A DNA stretch of 64,000 bases, taken from assembly GCA_022661535.1 (NCBI GenBank), contig JAKULF010000006.1, positions 2,909,001 to 2,973,000 on the forward strand, written 5' to 3'. This document shows positions 48,722 to 63,200 of this stretch, piece by piece. The position numbers and the translations under genes are program-made. Source of the DNA: Eutypa lata. Taxonomy: Eukaryota > Ascomycota > Sordariomycetes > Xylariales > Diatrypaceae. The notes under the pieces were generated by a model. The model worked only from the letters and a program-made list of their open reading frames with translations. It did not search any database and was not told the DNA's origin. Every line of letters starts with the position of its first letter. Position 1 is the stretch's first letter.

Positions 48722-49681
48722 CGCAATTTGCTTTCCCGGAAGGATGGAAAGCAGTTCTAGTCGTGTATTCATTAAGGTGTCGAAGCTGCTTATTGCTAGC
48801 TAGTGTGGGTTTCTGTATAAAGCTATTCAAAACAAGGTCGGATCGAATAAGTGGGAAGGTTACAGGGTGCGTGGTATCTTAATTAGACCCCGAAAGGGGT
48901 GATATGTAGTTGACTTGTAACAATACAATTACCATTGGCCCCTTGTGTCTAGCACTAATAACTAAGATGATCAGATGGTGCCATAACTTACGCTCTTATC
49001 AAATTACCAAGCAGGGACGATATTAAGGCAGCAGTAAGGTGTAGTAGGTTATATCTAGCCTACAATTCCTGACCCAGATACGAATACCGAACCAAGCTTC
49101 CTGGCAATACCTGACCTGCACCTACATTCTGACGGATATATTATAAAGCTTAAATATTATAATAATGATGTTGATCTACTGAAAAGAATTTAAGCAAATA
49201 ATTAAGTTAATTTAGGCATAGTTAAAACTTTCGTTTAAAAGACTTAGATAAATCCAAAGTGAAATAACATAATTTACATATAATTATAATGATTTCTAAG
49301 TTAATATGGCATTACAACTGTCACTTAGTTAATATCTTCTGGTATTATTAGTGCGATATCCTATGTGGTTCCTTACCTCCGCCTTTATTAGCTGTTTATC
49401 CGTTAATAGCCAGTTCCATTCTTTTACTATCTTGACGGGTATTCTGGCCGTCGTATTGTGCCTAATAGTAACACTTGCAACGAAGGCCTATGCTATAGTC
49501 AAAGGAAATGCTTTAACTAAACGGGATGTTGTCGAATAAAGTCATATACAGGAAGACATAGGAGATGCTAATTCTCTAGCGGATATCCAGTTAATATTTT
49601 TAACCCCTGCTAAAGACTCCTTGCCTTCCCACTACTTCGAGTTCTCTCTGGTTACTCTCGAGTAGCCTGGACGGTATTGGG
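48722..49681. other. Intergenic region between convergent genes
   Basis: Shared 3' flank of the esterase (+) and the transporter pseudogene (-). It includes an AT-richer patch near 49140-49300. A 62-codon open frame at 49351-49539 has no family and is not called. Confidence 0.5.
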
Positions 49682-51035
49682 TTATGAGTTGGATGCATCC
49701 TTCTGGCTCTGGGAGCTGGCGCTCATGGCCGGTTGGGAGAAGGGGAGGACCTGCTTGGACTGCTCCCTCTGTTTCATCTTGCCATAACTATAGACGAGGC
49801 CGCTGAAGAATCCCAGAAGGATGGCCGTGACGCTGCCAAACGTGACGGGAGCATCGAAAAAGATGATACCGCTGACGGCCAGCGGAAGCTTGTTTAGATA
49901 ACCAACAAATGAGTACGTAGTCGACGAAGTCTTGCGAATGCACCAGGCAGACGAGTACGAGATGAAGATGGCACCTAGGCTAGAATAGAGCATGTCAATC
50001 ATGAGGTTGTTGTGCGACTCGGCAGGGAAGTTCTTAGCTAGGTTGGCCGAAGACCAGTCCTCGGTGACCAGGGAGCAGATGATCATGATAGGGAGTGAGA
50101 TCAAGTTGTTATAGTACATAGTTAGTCGATTCCGGTTAATTTCGAGTTGCAACGCCTCGTAATTAATGCAAAACTTACTGTCTTAGTTCTTGAAGTGCAA
50201 CGAGGTAATGAATTTGCGCATGCCGAGAACGTACGAGGCAGTATAAACGACGTTGAGCCTTATTTACGCATACCCGGCGTTTAAGGTTGAGATAGCGGCG
50301 GCAGTTTCCACCGAATGCCCAACCCCATTGAGGGCAGCCTGGATATTAGCCTACGCAGCAACGACGGAGCTGAGCGCCATGCAGCCGAACGACAGCAGAA
50401 GCAGCGGGGTGACGTTGCCGCCGAACCATAGGACCTTACCATAGGCGATGACGATGATGGTCAGGTTCTTGAAGATGGTATAGACCGGAACAGATAGAAA
50501 TTGAAGAGATTTGGTGCTGGTGTAGATCATGCCGATAAAGAATACAGATACGGGGAGCCCTGATTCATCGTTAGTACGGCCGGGAATTGCACGAGCGTGG
50601 TCTGGCTGTCGCAGACATACATTTCTTGGCCTTGCGGCTTTCCAAGGCAGCGAGGTTAGGGATAAAACCCATCTGCTTCAACACCAGAATTGCAGCCGTG
50701 CAAATAACGGCCTATCGAATGGTGTCAGCTGCGGGGCCTTGGTGTGATGCCAGAGTCGCAGCGCATACTTGAATGGCCAGATACAGAAAGTTCAAGTTCC
50801 AGGACGAACCCGAAACGACATACTTGTTCACGACCGTCATGCTGATCGAAGAGAAGCAGTAAGCCAGAACAGAAGCCCCAGGATTGTTCTCGAGTTGGGA
50901 GAGGACGCTACCCATGCCGCTACCGACGCGAACCCGGTGATGGGGCGTAGGCTGCAGCAGGAAGCTTTCACGCTCACCGAACTCCTTCTCATCCATCCCG
51001 CTCATCTTAAGATCTTCGTTTTTCTTGTTCGACAT
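49682..51035 (-). pseudogene. GDP-mannose transporter (VRG4-type) pseudogene with RIP-like stops
   Basis: The order is exon 1 51035-50769, exon 2 50711-50621, exon 3 from 50559 to about 50179, and a last part to 49682. It follows Golgi GDP-mannose transporters throughout: [90 protein letters not shown]. Three stops interrupt exon 3: TAG at 50353-50351 and TAA at 50266-50264, both where the family has Trp, and TAA at 50185-50183. ATG to ATA after the second stop and GAG to AAG at 50438 are further G-to-A changes. On the + strand each involves a CpA-to-TpA step, the RIP pattern. The last intron has a GTAAGT donor and CTAAC branch but no acceptor AG before ATGTACTAT, so it may also be damaged. 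The substrate motif is GYLNK rather than GALNK. A second, functional copy elsewhere is expected, since VRG4 is essential in yeast. Confidence 0.8.
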
Positions 51036-51240
51036 TGTGGTTTCCTCGTAGGATTGAAAGGTCTAAAACGAAAGACTCGAGGTTCGCTATCCCGCAAGAT
51101 GACGGGGATAAGAAAAGAAGAAGAAAACCCTATTCGCTTGTTGCAGTTAGAGCTGCTTACTAAACTCCCGGAGCAGGATAATCTTATATTCGATGTTTTT
51201 GTATTATATATAGATCTTTTTAGCTATTTATTTTAAGTTT
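51036..51240. other. Short upstream flank of the transporter pseudogene
   Basis: Only about 200 bases of ordinary composition separate the pseudogene start from AT block 2, so the promoter region is cut short or lies partly in RIP-mutated DNA. Confidence 0.5.
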
Positions 51241-54200
51241 TAAAGCATTTTAAACAATTATTATTATTCGTAATAATTTATACTTTACTTTTAAATTAAC
51301 TTATACGTAATAATTATAAGCTTAACGTTTTAAATTAACTTTAATTTTATTATATTATATAATATTTCGTAAATATATTAATTATTATATAAAATTAATT
51401 ATATATATATTTAATTTATTATATTTTTATTTATATTATTATTATGTTTTATTTTTAATAAAATATTTAATAATAATTTAAAATTTTTTTTATTATTATA
51501 ATAAAAAAAAAATATAACTTTACGCTTATAAATAAACTTTAAAAACTTTTTTTTTAACTTTTAAACGAAAAAATTTTACTTCGTAAGTTAATAATATACG
51601 TTAATTCGAAAATTATATTTTATATATATAAATAATAACATTTATAATAAAATATAAACTTAATTTTCGATTTTAAATTAATTATAATAAATTAATTTAA
51701 ATTTAAAATTAAAAATTAAATTTATATAAAAATATTCGAAAATAAAGAAATAATTACTTTTTTTATTTTATATAAAATTTAAATTTTAACTTTTATTAAA
51801 ATAAATCGAATTATAATTTCGCATTAAATTACATTATTATTATATATTAATTTATTTATAATATTTTTTTTTTAAATATAATTTATATTTTAATTAATTA
51901 TTAAAGTTATTATATAATAAATTCGCTTATATATTAATAAGTATTCGTTTATTACGTAAAAAAAAAGAAATTTCTTTTAATAATAATAATATTATTATTT
52001 TTTATTTTCGTTAAAATTAACGTTTTATTAAATAATTTTAAGCGTTTTATTTTCGATTTTTTAATTAATTATTATTAAATTTTTATATTATTAAAATGTT
52101 TATTAAAAAGAAAAAAATAACTTATAACGCGCGTTTTAATAATCGTTTAATAATTATTTTAATAAAACGTATTTTAATTTATCGTTATTATTATTCGAAA
52201 AACTTAAATACGTTTTAACTTAAGCTTAACTTTTTTTTTAACGTAAAGTATATTTTCGAAAACTTCGATAAATTTATTTATAAAAATTATAATAAAAATT
52301 ATAATACTTGCGATTTTATAAGTTATTTTACTTTTAATTTAATAATTATTTATTAACGATAACTTTAATAAATAAATTTTAATTAAAATAATTTTTAAAA
52401 TTATTTACTTTTAAAAATTAATCGTTTAATTTTTAATTTATTTTAAAATTATTTTAAATATTAATAATAATTAATAATTTAATATAAATAATAAGTTTAT
52501 ATAAAATAATACTTTTAATTATCGCATTAAGTTTATAATTACTTAATAACGTTTACTTTTCGCGTTTTATTAAACGATTTTAACTTATTATTTTAAATTT
52601 AATTTAATCGAAAAAGTTAACGTAATTATTATAAATAATTTATAAATCGATTATAATTTATAAAATTATTATTAATAATTAATCGAAATAAGTTATTCGT
52701 ATTAAATATTAACGCGTAATAAATAAAAAACGAAATTATTTTAATTCTTATATTTTTATTTTTTTAATAATTATTATAAGCTTTTTTAAATTATTTTTTA
52801 ATTATTAAAAAATTTAATACGTTTTAATTTATCGTTAAAAAACTTACTTTTAAACGATAAACGATTATTCGCTTTTTTTTAAAAAATAAAGATTATATAA
52901 CTTAAATTATTAAAATCGTTATTTTTAAATAAAAAGTAATTTTCGTTTAAAAAGTTATAATAAATAATAACGAAAATAATAATATTTTTAATAACTTTAA
53001 TAATAATAATAATAAAAGCGATAATAATAATAATAATAAATTTAATTTAATTATAAAATAATTTAACGAAAAGTTAATTTTAATCGTTAAAAATATTTTA
53101 AATATAATTTAAGCTTTTGTTAAAAATTCGTTAAGTTTTTCGATTTCGTAATATAATCGATTAATAAAACGTAAATGTTTTTTAATTTTAAATAATTAAA
53201 TTCGATTTTTAATATTATATTTAAAGTTTAATTTTTTATTATTATAATTAAGTTTTTTCATTTATATTTTAAATATACATTAAAAGCGTTTTTTCGTTTT
53301 TAAATAAAAATTTTTATATTTATTTATTTTATTATATTATTATTATATATATTTTATTAATATATAAAAAATATAACTTTTAAAACGCATTTAATATATA
53401 AAAACGCATTTATAAAATAATAAATCTTTATTAAATTCGAACTTTATATTTAATTATAAAATATTAAAATTTATAAATTATATATATTTTATTATTAATT
53501 AAATAATTTATTTAAAACTTAAGTTTTATATTTAAAATATAAAAACTTAAATAATTTATTAAATTCGTTATTAATTAACGATAAATAACTTTTTATAATA
53601 AATTTCTAATTACTTTTATTATTTTTTTTATTTAATAATTATTTAAACGAAAAGGTTATTATATATATAAATTAAATTCGACGTAACTCGAGCTTATAAA
53701 ATGCTTTTATTAATACATTTAATTACTTTTTTTTATAATTTATAATCTTTAATTATATAAGTTAATTTAAAATCTTTCGATAAATTTAATTATAATTAAA
53801 TAAAACATTAAATATTAAGTTTTTTAATATAAATACACGAAAAACAATAATATAAAAAAGCTTAAAATTAAACTTAAATATCGAAATATTATATATTATC
53901 TTTTTTAACGTAATATTTTATAATTTATATATAATAATAATATATAATATAATTAAAGAAAATTACTTTTAATAATACGTATTATTTTTTAATATAAATT
54001 CTTAACGTATACGTAAAATAAACATTATTTATTTCCCGTAATAATTTTAAAAACCTTTAAAAAACAACTTTATATAATTATCGAAACTTATTATTATTAC
54101 CTTTAAAAGGTTTTTAATAAAATCATTATCGTTAATTTAAAAAATATTATAAATAATACCTTAAGCATTATTTATTAAACTTTTAAAACTTTATAAATTA

Positions 54201-57200
54201 CGTATTAATATAACTTTATAATTAATATAAATTAAAAAAGATTTAAATAAAATTTTAATTATTTAAAACTTCGTTAATTAAACTTTAATATTTTTATAAA
54301 AAACCTTTATTTAAAAAGCAAAATTATTTAAACTTAATATATATTTATAATTATATTACTTAATTTAAACTTTAATAATATAAATATAAATAATATTAAA
54401 AAAGTTATTAATTTTTATAATAAAAAGCTTTATAATATAATATAAAATAAATAACTTTTATAAAAATATAAATATTTTAATTTAACGTAACTTTAATAAA
54501 GCTTAACGAAATTTAATTTAATCGTTTTTTTATTATCGTTAAATAATTATTAAAAAGATTAACTTATTAAAAAAACGATATATATTACGATTAATAATCT
54601 TTTTTATATTTAATTTATTTTTAAAAAAGTAAAAAGCTTTATTTAATATTAAAAGTAATTAAAAGAAATCTTTTATTAAAATAATATTTAAATTATTAAA
54701 CACTTTATTTTAACGTTACGAAAAGATTTTACGAAGTTATATATTAATTTAAATAAAAGCTTTTAATTTTAATATACTTTTTTCGTTTATAATTAAATAA
54801 TAAATATTATTAAATTAACGTTAAAAAGCATTTAACGTAATTAATATTTTTAATAATAATTTATATTAATTATTAATAAATAAACGTAAAAAAAAATATA
54901 AAGTTTATTTATTAATTTAATTATTAATAATATTAATAAAAGTTATTTAAATAATAAAAGATTTTACTTTTAATATAACTTATTATAAATATAAAAATAA
55001 TACTTTTATAAAATAAAACTTTTTCGTATTATTATTTTTATTTATTTAAATATATAAAAAAAAAAGTAATAAATTAAAAGTAAATCGTAATTATAAATAA
55101 TAACTTAATATTATATTATATAAAATATATTACTTCGAATTTAAAATATCGGTTATTTTTTAAAGTAAATCTTTTATATTATAATTATATATAATTTACT
55201 TTTAAAGTTAAGTTTAATAATTCTTAATAATAAAGTTTTTATAAATATAACGTATAATATAAAAATTTTAATTAAAATTAAAGTTAATATCTTTACGATT
55301 TAAAAGATTTATAAGCTTTTTTTTTAATTATATATTAAGTATTATTTAAATTACTTTTTATTAATTCTTTAAAATAATATCTTTTTTTTTAATATAAGCT
55401 TTAAATTTATTTTTTATAAATATTAAATTAAATTAATTTAATTCGTTATAATAATTATTAAAATAATTATAATTTAATAAATAATTATTATATACTTTTT
55501 AATATATTAAAAACCGAAATTTCTTTTTCGTATTAAGAAATTCGTCGTAATTTTAATAAAAATAATTTAATAAAAGCTTTACTTTATAAAAATTAAAATA
55601 TTATTAATAATTACGTATAAACTTATATTAAAAATAATAATATAAAATCTTAAATATAATTAATAATTTTTATTTTTTTTATTTATTTAAATTATAAGTT
55701 AAGAAATTTTAATTCTTTAAAAATTCGAAATAAAAAACATTATTTATAACTTAAAAGTAATTTAAATATTTATTATATATCGTTAAAGATTTTTTTATTT
55801 TATTAATATTTTTTATTATATTTATTATACGTATATATTTATTAAAAAAACGATAATTAATACTTTATATTATTCGGTTATTTTTTTATAAAAAGAGTTT
55901 ATATAATATATAATAAATTTTTTAAATTAAATAATTTTTTTTATTTATTAATTTATTTATAATTTTAAATATAAAAAATAATATTAAGCTTATATTTAAA
56001 ATTAAAAGTAAAATAAACTTTATAATTTACGTATAAATAAATGTAATAGTTTTAACTTTATTATAATATTTAATAACGTAATTAATAATAATATTAATAT
56101 TAATATAAAGTAAAATATTAATATTAATAAGTTAATATAAATTAATTAAAAAGTTATATTAATTTAAATAAATATTATTACATTACGAATTAAGAAATTA
56201 TTAGTTTTTATCGGCTTTTATAATTAATATAAAAGCGTTTCGCATTTTTTTTAAATAATAAAAACGATATATAAATTTAAAAATAAATTTACTTTTTTCT
56301 TTAATTACTTTTATTATTTTTTTATTAATTTAAAAGTAATATAAACTTATATAATAATAACGTTAATAACGATTTATAATATTATTAAATTACTTTTAAA
56401 TAACGTTTATTTTAATTAAATTTAAACTTAAGAAATTATTAACATTATCGCTTTAATTTATAATCTTTAATTTCGAGTTTATAATAATAACGTAATACTT
56501 TTATATTTTAACGAATTTAACTCGAAATCTTTTATTAAATATATTAAAAAAAAATTATTATTGAAATAATATAATTTATAAAAATAATTATTATTACGGC
56601 TTTATTATTTAAATTAAAATTAAAAATCCTTTAAATTAAATTTTCGTATTAAAATAATATTACGAAAAAACTTATTTTTTAAATAAAAATATTATATTAT
56701 AATATAAAGGTTTTTTCGTAATAATTGACGAAAAAGTAATATGCGTAACTTTTCGTTTAAAGTTTTTTAACGATTAAAATTTAATATATATTAATATAAG
56801 CTTTATTAATAAAAGTTTATTAAATTTAAAGTTATAAATATTAAAAAGGTATTTAAATAATAAGTAAACGCTTTACATTTATACTTTCTTTAATATTAAA
56901 ACGAACGTATTTCTTTAAAGTTATTAATATAACGTAAAATTCGATTAAATAAAGCTTAAGCTTTAAAAGTATTTAAATCTTTTAAAGCTTTTTATAAATC
57001 TTTTTTATTAATAAGTTATTTACGATAATACTTGTTAATATAAAACTTATTATAATTACGAATTTAATATTATATTAACGTATTTAAAGCAATATAACGA
57101 AAGTTATAATACTTTATAAAACGTTTATTTTTTTACTTTATAATATATTTAATATATTTTTAATAAAATATATTACGTTAATAAAGTTTTATAAAGTTAA

Positions 57201-60200
57201 TAAGTTTTTAAAAAAATAACAACGAATAAAAAAAAAAAAATAAAGTTTAAAAATAATTAAATTCGTTAATAAAAGTACGACGTATAAAAAGCATAAATAA
57301 ATAATAAGCTTTTTTTAAATTTTAATATAAAGAAATTTAAAAAAAAAAAAAAATTAAAGTTTAAATAAATACGAAATTAATTTAATTCGAATTAATTTAT
57401 TAATATATTTAAAACGATAACTTTATTATATATATTAATATTTTTACTATTAACTTTATTTATTAATTTAATATTTATAAATATATTATCGATATTTATA
57501 ATCTTTTAAATATAAAGTTAATTAAAAATAAAATTAATTTTTAAAAAAAGAAAAAAGTTATAACGATTTAAAGTAAAGTTATAATATTCGAAATAATAAT
57601 AAAATAAATAATTAAGTTATTATTTAATTATTTATTTATAAATACGAAATTAACGTTAAAATTATTATTATATTTTTAATATTACTTTACTTTTAATAAA
57701 ATAAAAAATAATAATATTAAAGTTTTTAAATAAAAGAAATAATTTATTATAAACTTTATTAACATTATAAAAAAAGTAAATAATATAATTACGATATTTA
57801 TATTATTAATTATAAATTTAAAAAAAATTAATAATATTTATATAATAAAAAAATAAATATATTATATAAATATTAACGCTTATATAAACCTTTATAATAA
57901 ATAATTCTTTAAGTGATTTTAATAATATTAAAAAAGATAAAACATTTTCGAAATTTAAGTAATTCTTTATTAAATAAAGATTTAATAAATTATTTTTTTT
58001 TATTATTTTTATTATAACATTTTTTATAAATATTATTTTATATTAAATAAATATTAAATTATTTTTCTTAATAATAAAGATAATAAATTATTTTTTTTAT
58101 TATAAAAGCTTTATTAAATTATTTTTTAATATTAATATCTTTTTATATTATTAAGAATTTTTAATTATTTTTATTATATATAAATAATATTTTATTAAAA
58201 TTACGAAAAAATATATTAAGTTTTAAATATACTTTAAAATAATCGATTAAATTATATAAAAAAAAACGATTAATAAAATTTCGTATAAAATAAAAACGAT
58301 TAATAAGATTTCGAAGTTAAAATAAACGTTTAAAATTACGATTACAAATAAAGCCGAATAAATAAGAAAATATAAATATATTACGTAAATTATATAACTT
58401 TAATTTATTACGGTTTTAATTATAAATCGAACGCTTTTTAAATAAAAAACTTAATTCGTTAAAATATAATAAAAATAACTTAATTTAAAAGTTTTAACGT
58501 TATTATTATTATAAAGTTAATTTTTAAAAATTAAATATTAAAAAAGGTTTTTTATTATAACGTTATTAAATTTAATAACGACGTTAAATATTAACTTATA
58601 ATTTTTAAATAACGATTATTATAAGTATATTAAATTCGTTTCGTTTATTTAAATAATATTTATCGTTAAAAAATTAATAAATAAAGTTTTAATAATAAAT
58701 AAAAAAAGTAATAAAAAGAAAAAAATTAACTTTAATAATAATTATAAATGCTTAAATTATAATTTAAAATATTTAATATTAATAAAAATTAATAATTATT
58801 ATACGTAAATAATAAAAAGTTATATATTTAAACTTATTGGTTTTAATAATATAAAATATAATTAATAATACGATTATTACTTTTTAAATTAATAAATTAA
58901 TTAATATTTTATTTAATTTTATATTTTTAATAAGTTTATTTATTTATAAATATAATTTCGAATAAAAAGTATATTTAAATATAAATAAATAAAAATAAAA
59001 AGTTAAAAATAATTTAATAAAATAATATTAATATTTAAATAAAACGTTAATGAAAATAATTATATAACGTATATTTAATTAAATAATTAATTTTCTTTTA
59101 AAGTTAATTAAAAAACTAACGTTAATTAACTTCGAATTAATTTAACATTAAGTTTTTATTAATTTAAAATCGATTAATTAACGAAAGATATTCTTTATTA
59201 ATTATTTAAATCGTATTAATTTTAATTTTATTTTAAATTTTACGATTAATTTTTAAAAAACTTAAAATAAAAATATCCTTTAAATATAATTACGCTTTAT
59301 ATAATTATTTTATAATATAATTTTTTTAAATATTAATTATATAATTTTTTTAATAAACGTTATAATAATAAATTAAAAAACCTTTTTTCGTTAATATAAT
59401 TAATTATAATATTATATTAATATAATTTAAATTTAATTTTATATTAATTTCGAAAATAATAAAAAATTAAAAATTTATTTATTTTAATTATATAACTTTA
59501 CGTTTAAAAAGTTTCGTATTAAATATTAAAAATAAAAAAATAAAACGTATATTATTATTTTTAAAAATTAAAAAAAAATTTTTATTTAAATAAAGAAATA
59601 ATAAATTACTTTAAAAAACGAAATTAAATAACGAATTTAATATTAAATATAAAAAAAAACTTAAAAAACTTTTACTTTAATAATTTAAACGCTTTTAAAG
59701 ATTTTTAAAGTTTATAACTTTTCGAAAATAAATTAATAAATTAATAAAAAAATAATTTTAATAAATATTTAAATAAAATTAATAATAAAATAAAACTTTA
59801 TTATTTAAAAATTAATAAAAAAAATTAAATTATATTATAAACTTATAAAAACGAATATTAAAATTATAATTATTTATCGTTATAACGAAATCTTTATTTA
59901 AATTAAATAAAATAACGTTAAATTAAAGCGTTAATATTATAATTAATTAAAAGCGTTTTATAATATTTAAATTTATAAAACTTTAAAAGTTAAAAAAATA
60001 ATTATTATAAAAACTTTTTTAAAAACGTTTAACTTTAAAATAATTAACTTTTAAATAAATATTAAACTTTAAAAAATTATCGAAAAAAATACTTAAAGTA
60101 AAAAAATTCGCTTTTTAAAATTTTATAATAATTTTTTTTATATAATGTTTAAAAAAATTATATAAACGCGTTAATAAATAAATTAAAAATCTTTATTATT

Positions 60201-63200
60201 TTAAAAAGAAATTTATTTTTATTAAAAAACTTTTTTAAATTTAAATCGAAAAAATTAAAAAACCGTTAAAATAATAATTATAAATATTTTTATTTATTTA
60301 TATATAATATAAAATATTTTTATAAATTTATAAATTATAATATATTTAAAACGATAATTATTAAAAAGCTTATTAAAAAAATCATTTTAAATATAAAAAA
60401 TAATCGTTATAAAAATATTTTTAAAAAACTTAAATTTATAAATATAATTAATTAAATAAAACTTATTAAACGTTATAAATAAACTTAAAAAAGCCTTTTT
60501 ATAAAAACTTTTAAAAAGTTAAAACATTTTAATAATTATAATTAACTTTACTTTATTAAATTAAAGCATTTTTAAAATATATTTTACGCTTTTTTTCGAA
60601 AAATATTTCTTTATAAACTTTATTTTAATAAATAATTACGATATTATATATTTAATTAATAATAAAAACTTAATCGTTTTAAATATATATTATAAAGTTA
60701 TTAACGAAAAAACCGTAAAAATAAATATTACTTCGTTTTTAATTTTAAAATTTAATATTTAAATAATTAAAAATATTTTTTTTAATAACTTTAAAAAAAT
60801 ATATTAATTTAATTTTAAAAAATATAATAATAATAAAAAAGTTTTATTTTAATATTATATTAAAAACTCGCTTAAAAAATATTTAATATTATAAATTTAA
60901 CGTTTTTTTAAAAATAAATAATATAAATAATAATTATATTATTATTAAATTTAAAAATTAAAGTAATTTAATTTTCTTTAAATATAAAATAATTATTAAT
61001 TATTTAAACGTTTTAATTAAAATTTTTATAAATTTAATAAACATTATAATATTTTTTATATTATAATTTAAATAAAAATTAAAAACGTAAAAATTTTTAT
61101 TAAATTATTTACGCTTTTAAAAAAATTTAAAAAAATTATAATATTAAAAAGTTAAATACTTAAGTTTTAAAGCTTTTAAAATACTTGTTAAATATACTTA
61201 AAACGTTAAAATTAATAATATAATATAATTAAAATATAAACATTATACTTATATATATATTATTAAAATAATATCGAAAAAATTATTAAAAAATAAATTA
61301 TTTAAGCTTTTTTAATATATATATTAAAATTAATTTAATTACTTTTTAAAATATAATAAAATTAAATAATTATTAATAATTAAAAACGAATATAATAAAA
61401 CGCTTTATAAATATTTAATTATAAAAAAAAAGTTATTATAAAAATCTTATAAAATTTTAAAAGTTAAATATAAAAAAAAAATAACTTTACATTTATAAAA
61501 TTAAATAAAATAACGATATTAATATAATTAATATTAAAAGATTTATTAAGTTTTAATATTAAATTAAAAATAAAAAAATAAAAATTAAAACATTACTTTT
61601 ATATATAAAAAAACTTATAAACAGTAAAAAACGCGTCGAAAACGTATTTATTTTTAAATATATTATTATAATAAATAATATAAATTTTTTATAAAAACTT
61701 TAATTTAAAGTAATTTAATATATAACTTTAAAAACTTTAATAAAATATTTAAAAGTTAATTTAAAAATTATTTTTAATAATATAATTTAAAGATTTTTAA
61801 AAAGTTAATTATTAATTTTTAATTTAACTTTAAATTAATATATATATATAAATATAAAATATATTTATTAATAAAAAATTAAAAAGTTTATAAAAATTAA
61901 AAAGCATTTAAAATAATATTTAAAATATATATAAATTATTTAATAAATTACATTATAATTAATCTTTATAAAATTTAAATCTTTAATTTAAATAAAATAA
62001 TTATTACGTATAATATACGCTTTAATAAAAGGTTCTTTTATAAAAAAAAAAAAAAAAAAAAAAGTAATTTTTATATTCGTTTTTACGAAATTCGTTTAAG
62101 TTTTTATATATTTAAAAAATAAATAATAAAATTATTTATTTTTAATTTATTAAACGCATAAAATTATAAAAAAAACATATTTTATTTACTTTTAAATTAA
62201 TTTTATAAAATTAAAAAAATTTAAATCTTTTAAAAAGTTAATTAAAAAGTTTAAATTTAAAAATAAAAAAGCTTATTTTAATAAAAAATTAAAAAGTAAT
62301 AAAACTTTAAACTTTTAAAAAAAATTTAACTTTAAATAAAAATAAATAAATAACTTTAATAATAAACGAAAACTTTAATATTAACTTTTTATTATAAAGC
62401 GCGAATTTAATAAAAAATAAATTTTTTTTAAAAAATATTAAAATAAATAAACTTTATAAAGTTAATAACGATTTAAATATTTAATAAATAATTAAAATAA
62501 AAAGTTTTACTTTTAATAAAAAAAACATTAACGATATTATTATTATAATAAAAAATATTATAAATATTATAAAAAGATTTTTCGTTTATAATAAAAGTTA
62601 CGAAAATTAACTTTAAATAATAAAAATAATTTAAACGATTATAAAAAATATTAAATAATGTTTACGTATAAATTATAAATTAATTATACGTTAAAATATT
62701 AAATTTTAATTATTTTAAACGAAAATTAATTTAAACGAATTTTATTAAACGAAATAAAAAAATTATATAATAAATAACTTCGTTATAAAAAAAATAAATA
62801 AAATACGTTAAATATATTTCGTTAATATTTACGAAAATATAATAACTTTCGAAATTATAAATAAATAAAAAAATTTACTTTTAAATTTTTTTATTTTAAA
62901 AAACGTTTTAAAAAAAATAAAAATAAAATTAATTACTTTTTACGTTATAATCGTAATAACGATTTTTTAAAAACATATTATTTAATTTTTTATAATTTTA
63001 AATAAAAAGAAATTATATAAAAATAAATTATTTAAACTTTTTAAAATATAAAAAAATTTAATTAATTACTTTTTAAATAAAAACTTTAACGAAAACGTAT
63101 ATTTAAAAATAAAATTTATAATTAATAAAAATATATTTAAAAAAATAAATTATTTAAAAATAAAAAATCGTTTAATTTTATTAAAATAAATATTTAATTA

